Assembly (NCBI RefSeq): GCF_900112065.1
Contig: NZ_FOKE01000008.1
Coordinates: forward strand, 1 to 64,000
From: Cohnella sp. OV330
GTDB lineage: Bacteria > Bacillota > Bacilli > Paenibacillales > Paenibacillaceae
Reading direction: 5' to 3'
Length of the DNA: 64,000 bases
In this document: in pieces, positions 63,727 to 64,000 of the stretch
Numbering within the stretch: position 1 is the first letter of the stretch
Layout of the letters: each line of letters opens with the position of its first letter
Notes under the pieces: generated by a model
What the model saw: only the letters and a program-made list of their open reading frames with translations
What the model was told of the DNA's origin: nothing
Databases searched by the model: none
Program-made: the position numbers and the translations under genes

Positions 63727-64000
63727 TCAACCGTGAATGAGCGATTCCGCGCCGTCAATGTAGATAGGCGTTCCGGTAATGTGCGAAGACTCGTCGGAAG
63801 CAAGAAACTTCACGAGGCTGGCGACCTGCTTGGCACTGCCCGGCTTGTGCCGCAGCGGCTGGTCTCCCTCGGGGAACTCCACCGGGATCGCGATTTCGTC
63901 GACTTCGGGCCGTCGGTCCGTGTTTTCGTCGATATTCGTCTCGATGGCGCCCGGACAGATCGCGTTGACGCGAATGCGGTACTTGGCGAGCTCGAGGGCG
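63727..64000 (-). CDS. SDR oxidoreductase, C-terminal end only
   Basis: The minus-strand frame is open from the right edge to TGA at 63727-63729. The ~90 visible residues read YRIRVNAICPGAIETNI ... QVASLVKFLASDESSHITGT and end PIYIDGAESLIHG, the typical C-terminal third of a short-chain dehydrogenase: the PG motif after the active-site helix, then the ITGxxxxxDGG-like segment. The nucleotide motif and catalytic Tyr lie outside the window. Substrate unknown. Confidence 0.88.
   Translation of the reverse strand, partial: ALELAKYRIRVNAICPGAIETNIDENTDRRPEVDEIAIPVEFPEGDQPLRHKPGSAKQVASLVKFLASDESSHITGTPIYIDGAESLIHG

Overview
The window is a GC-rich, gene-dense bacterial chromosome segment. Its contents and gene order point to an endospore-forming Firmicute of the Paenibacillaceae (Paenibacillus/Cohnella type). 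The blocks infB-rbfA-nrnA-truB-ribF-rpsO-pnp-ylxY-mlpA, dpaAB-asd-dapG-dapA-rnjB-tepA-ylzJ-spoIIIE, ymfF-ymfH-ymfI-ymfJ-ymfK-rodZ-pgsA-cinA-recA, rny-ymdB-spoVS and miaB-ricA follow the Bacillus subtilis order closely. The genus is an inference from gene order and base composition; there is no rRNA in the window.

Layout. Bases 1-8200 hold translation and RNA genes: the 3' part of infB, rbfA, nrnA, truB, ribF, rpsO and pnp, the last apparently with a CTG start. Bases 8200-23400 carry sporulation and lysine/dipicolinate genes: ylxY, mlpA, dut, dpaAB, asd, dapG, dapA, rnjB, tepA, ylzJ, spoIIIE and sleB. Putative sigma-E, sigma-K and sigma-G promoters lie in front of the genes where they would be expected. 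Bases 23400-33200 run from two M16-like peptidases through ymfI, ymfJ, ymfK and rodZ, a 53-residue membrane protein, yajQ, pgsA (with a possible coupled leader peptide), cinA and recA, which has a full-consensus LexA box. Bases 33300-37400 hold recX, rny, ymdB and spoVS (sigma-H-like promoter).

Bases 37500-48900 are more accessory. They contain an M19 dipeptidase, a two-subunit 2-oxoacid:ferredoxin oxidoreductase, a response regulator/sensor kinase/lipoprotein operon, a decayed locus on the minus strand (AraC-type regulator remnant plus a tail that resembles a lasso-peptide precursor), a HAD hydrolase, a PduL-type phosphotransacylase, and a single-domain AAA+ ATPase next to a membrane-anchored TPR protein. 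MiaB and RicA follow. Conserved order then breaks at a repeat-rich protein on the minus strand and an uncharacterised divergent gene.

Bases 52900-56400 form a biotin-uptake unit. BioY diverges from one 885-residue protein that fuses two ECF ATPases and the EcfT membrane subunit, and a BirA-type operator between them overlaps the -35 of the fusion gene. The last part holds an MFS exporter, an FAD-dependent oxidoreductase, an EAL protein whose N-terminus is separated by a frameshift at a T6 run, glgC, a neopullulanase-type GH13 enzyme, and the C-terminal end of an SDR oxidoreductase cut by the window edge.

No tRNA, rRNA, CRISPR array, insertion sequence or prophage was seen. All family assignments come from reading motifs and gene context; no database search was run.
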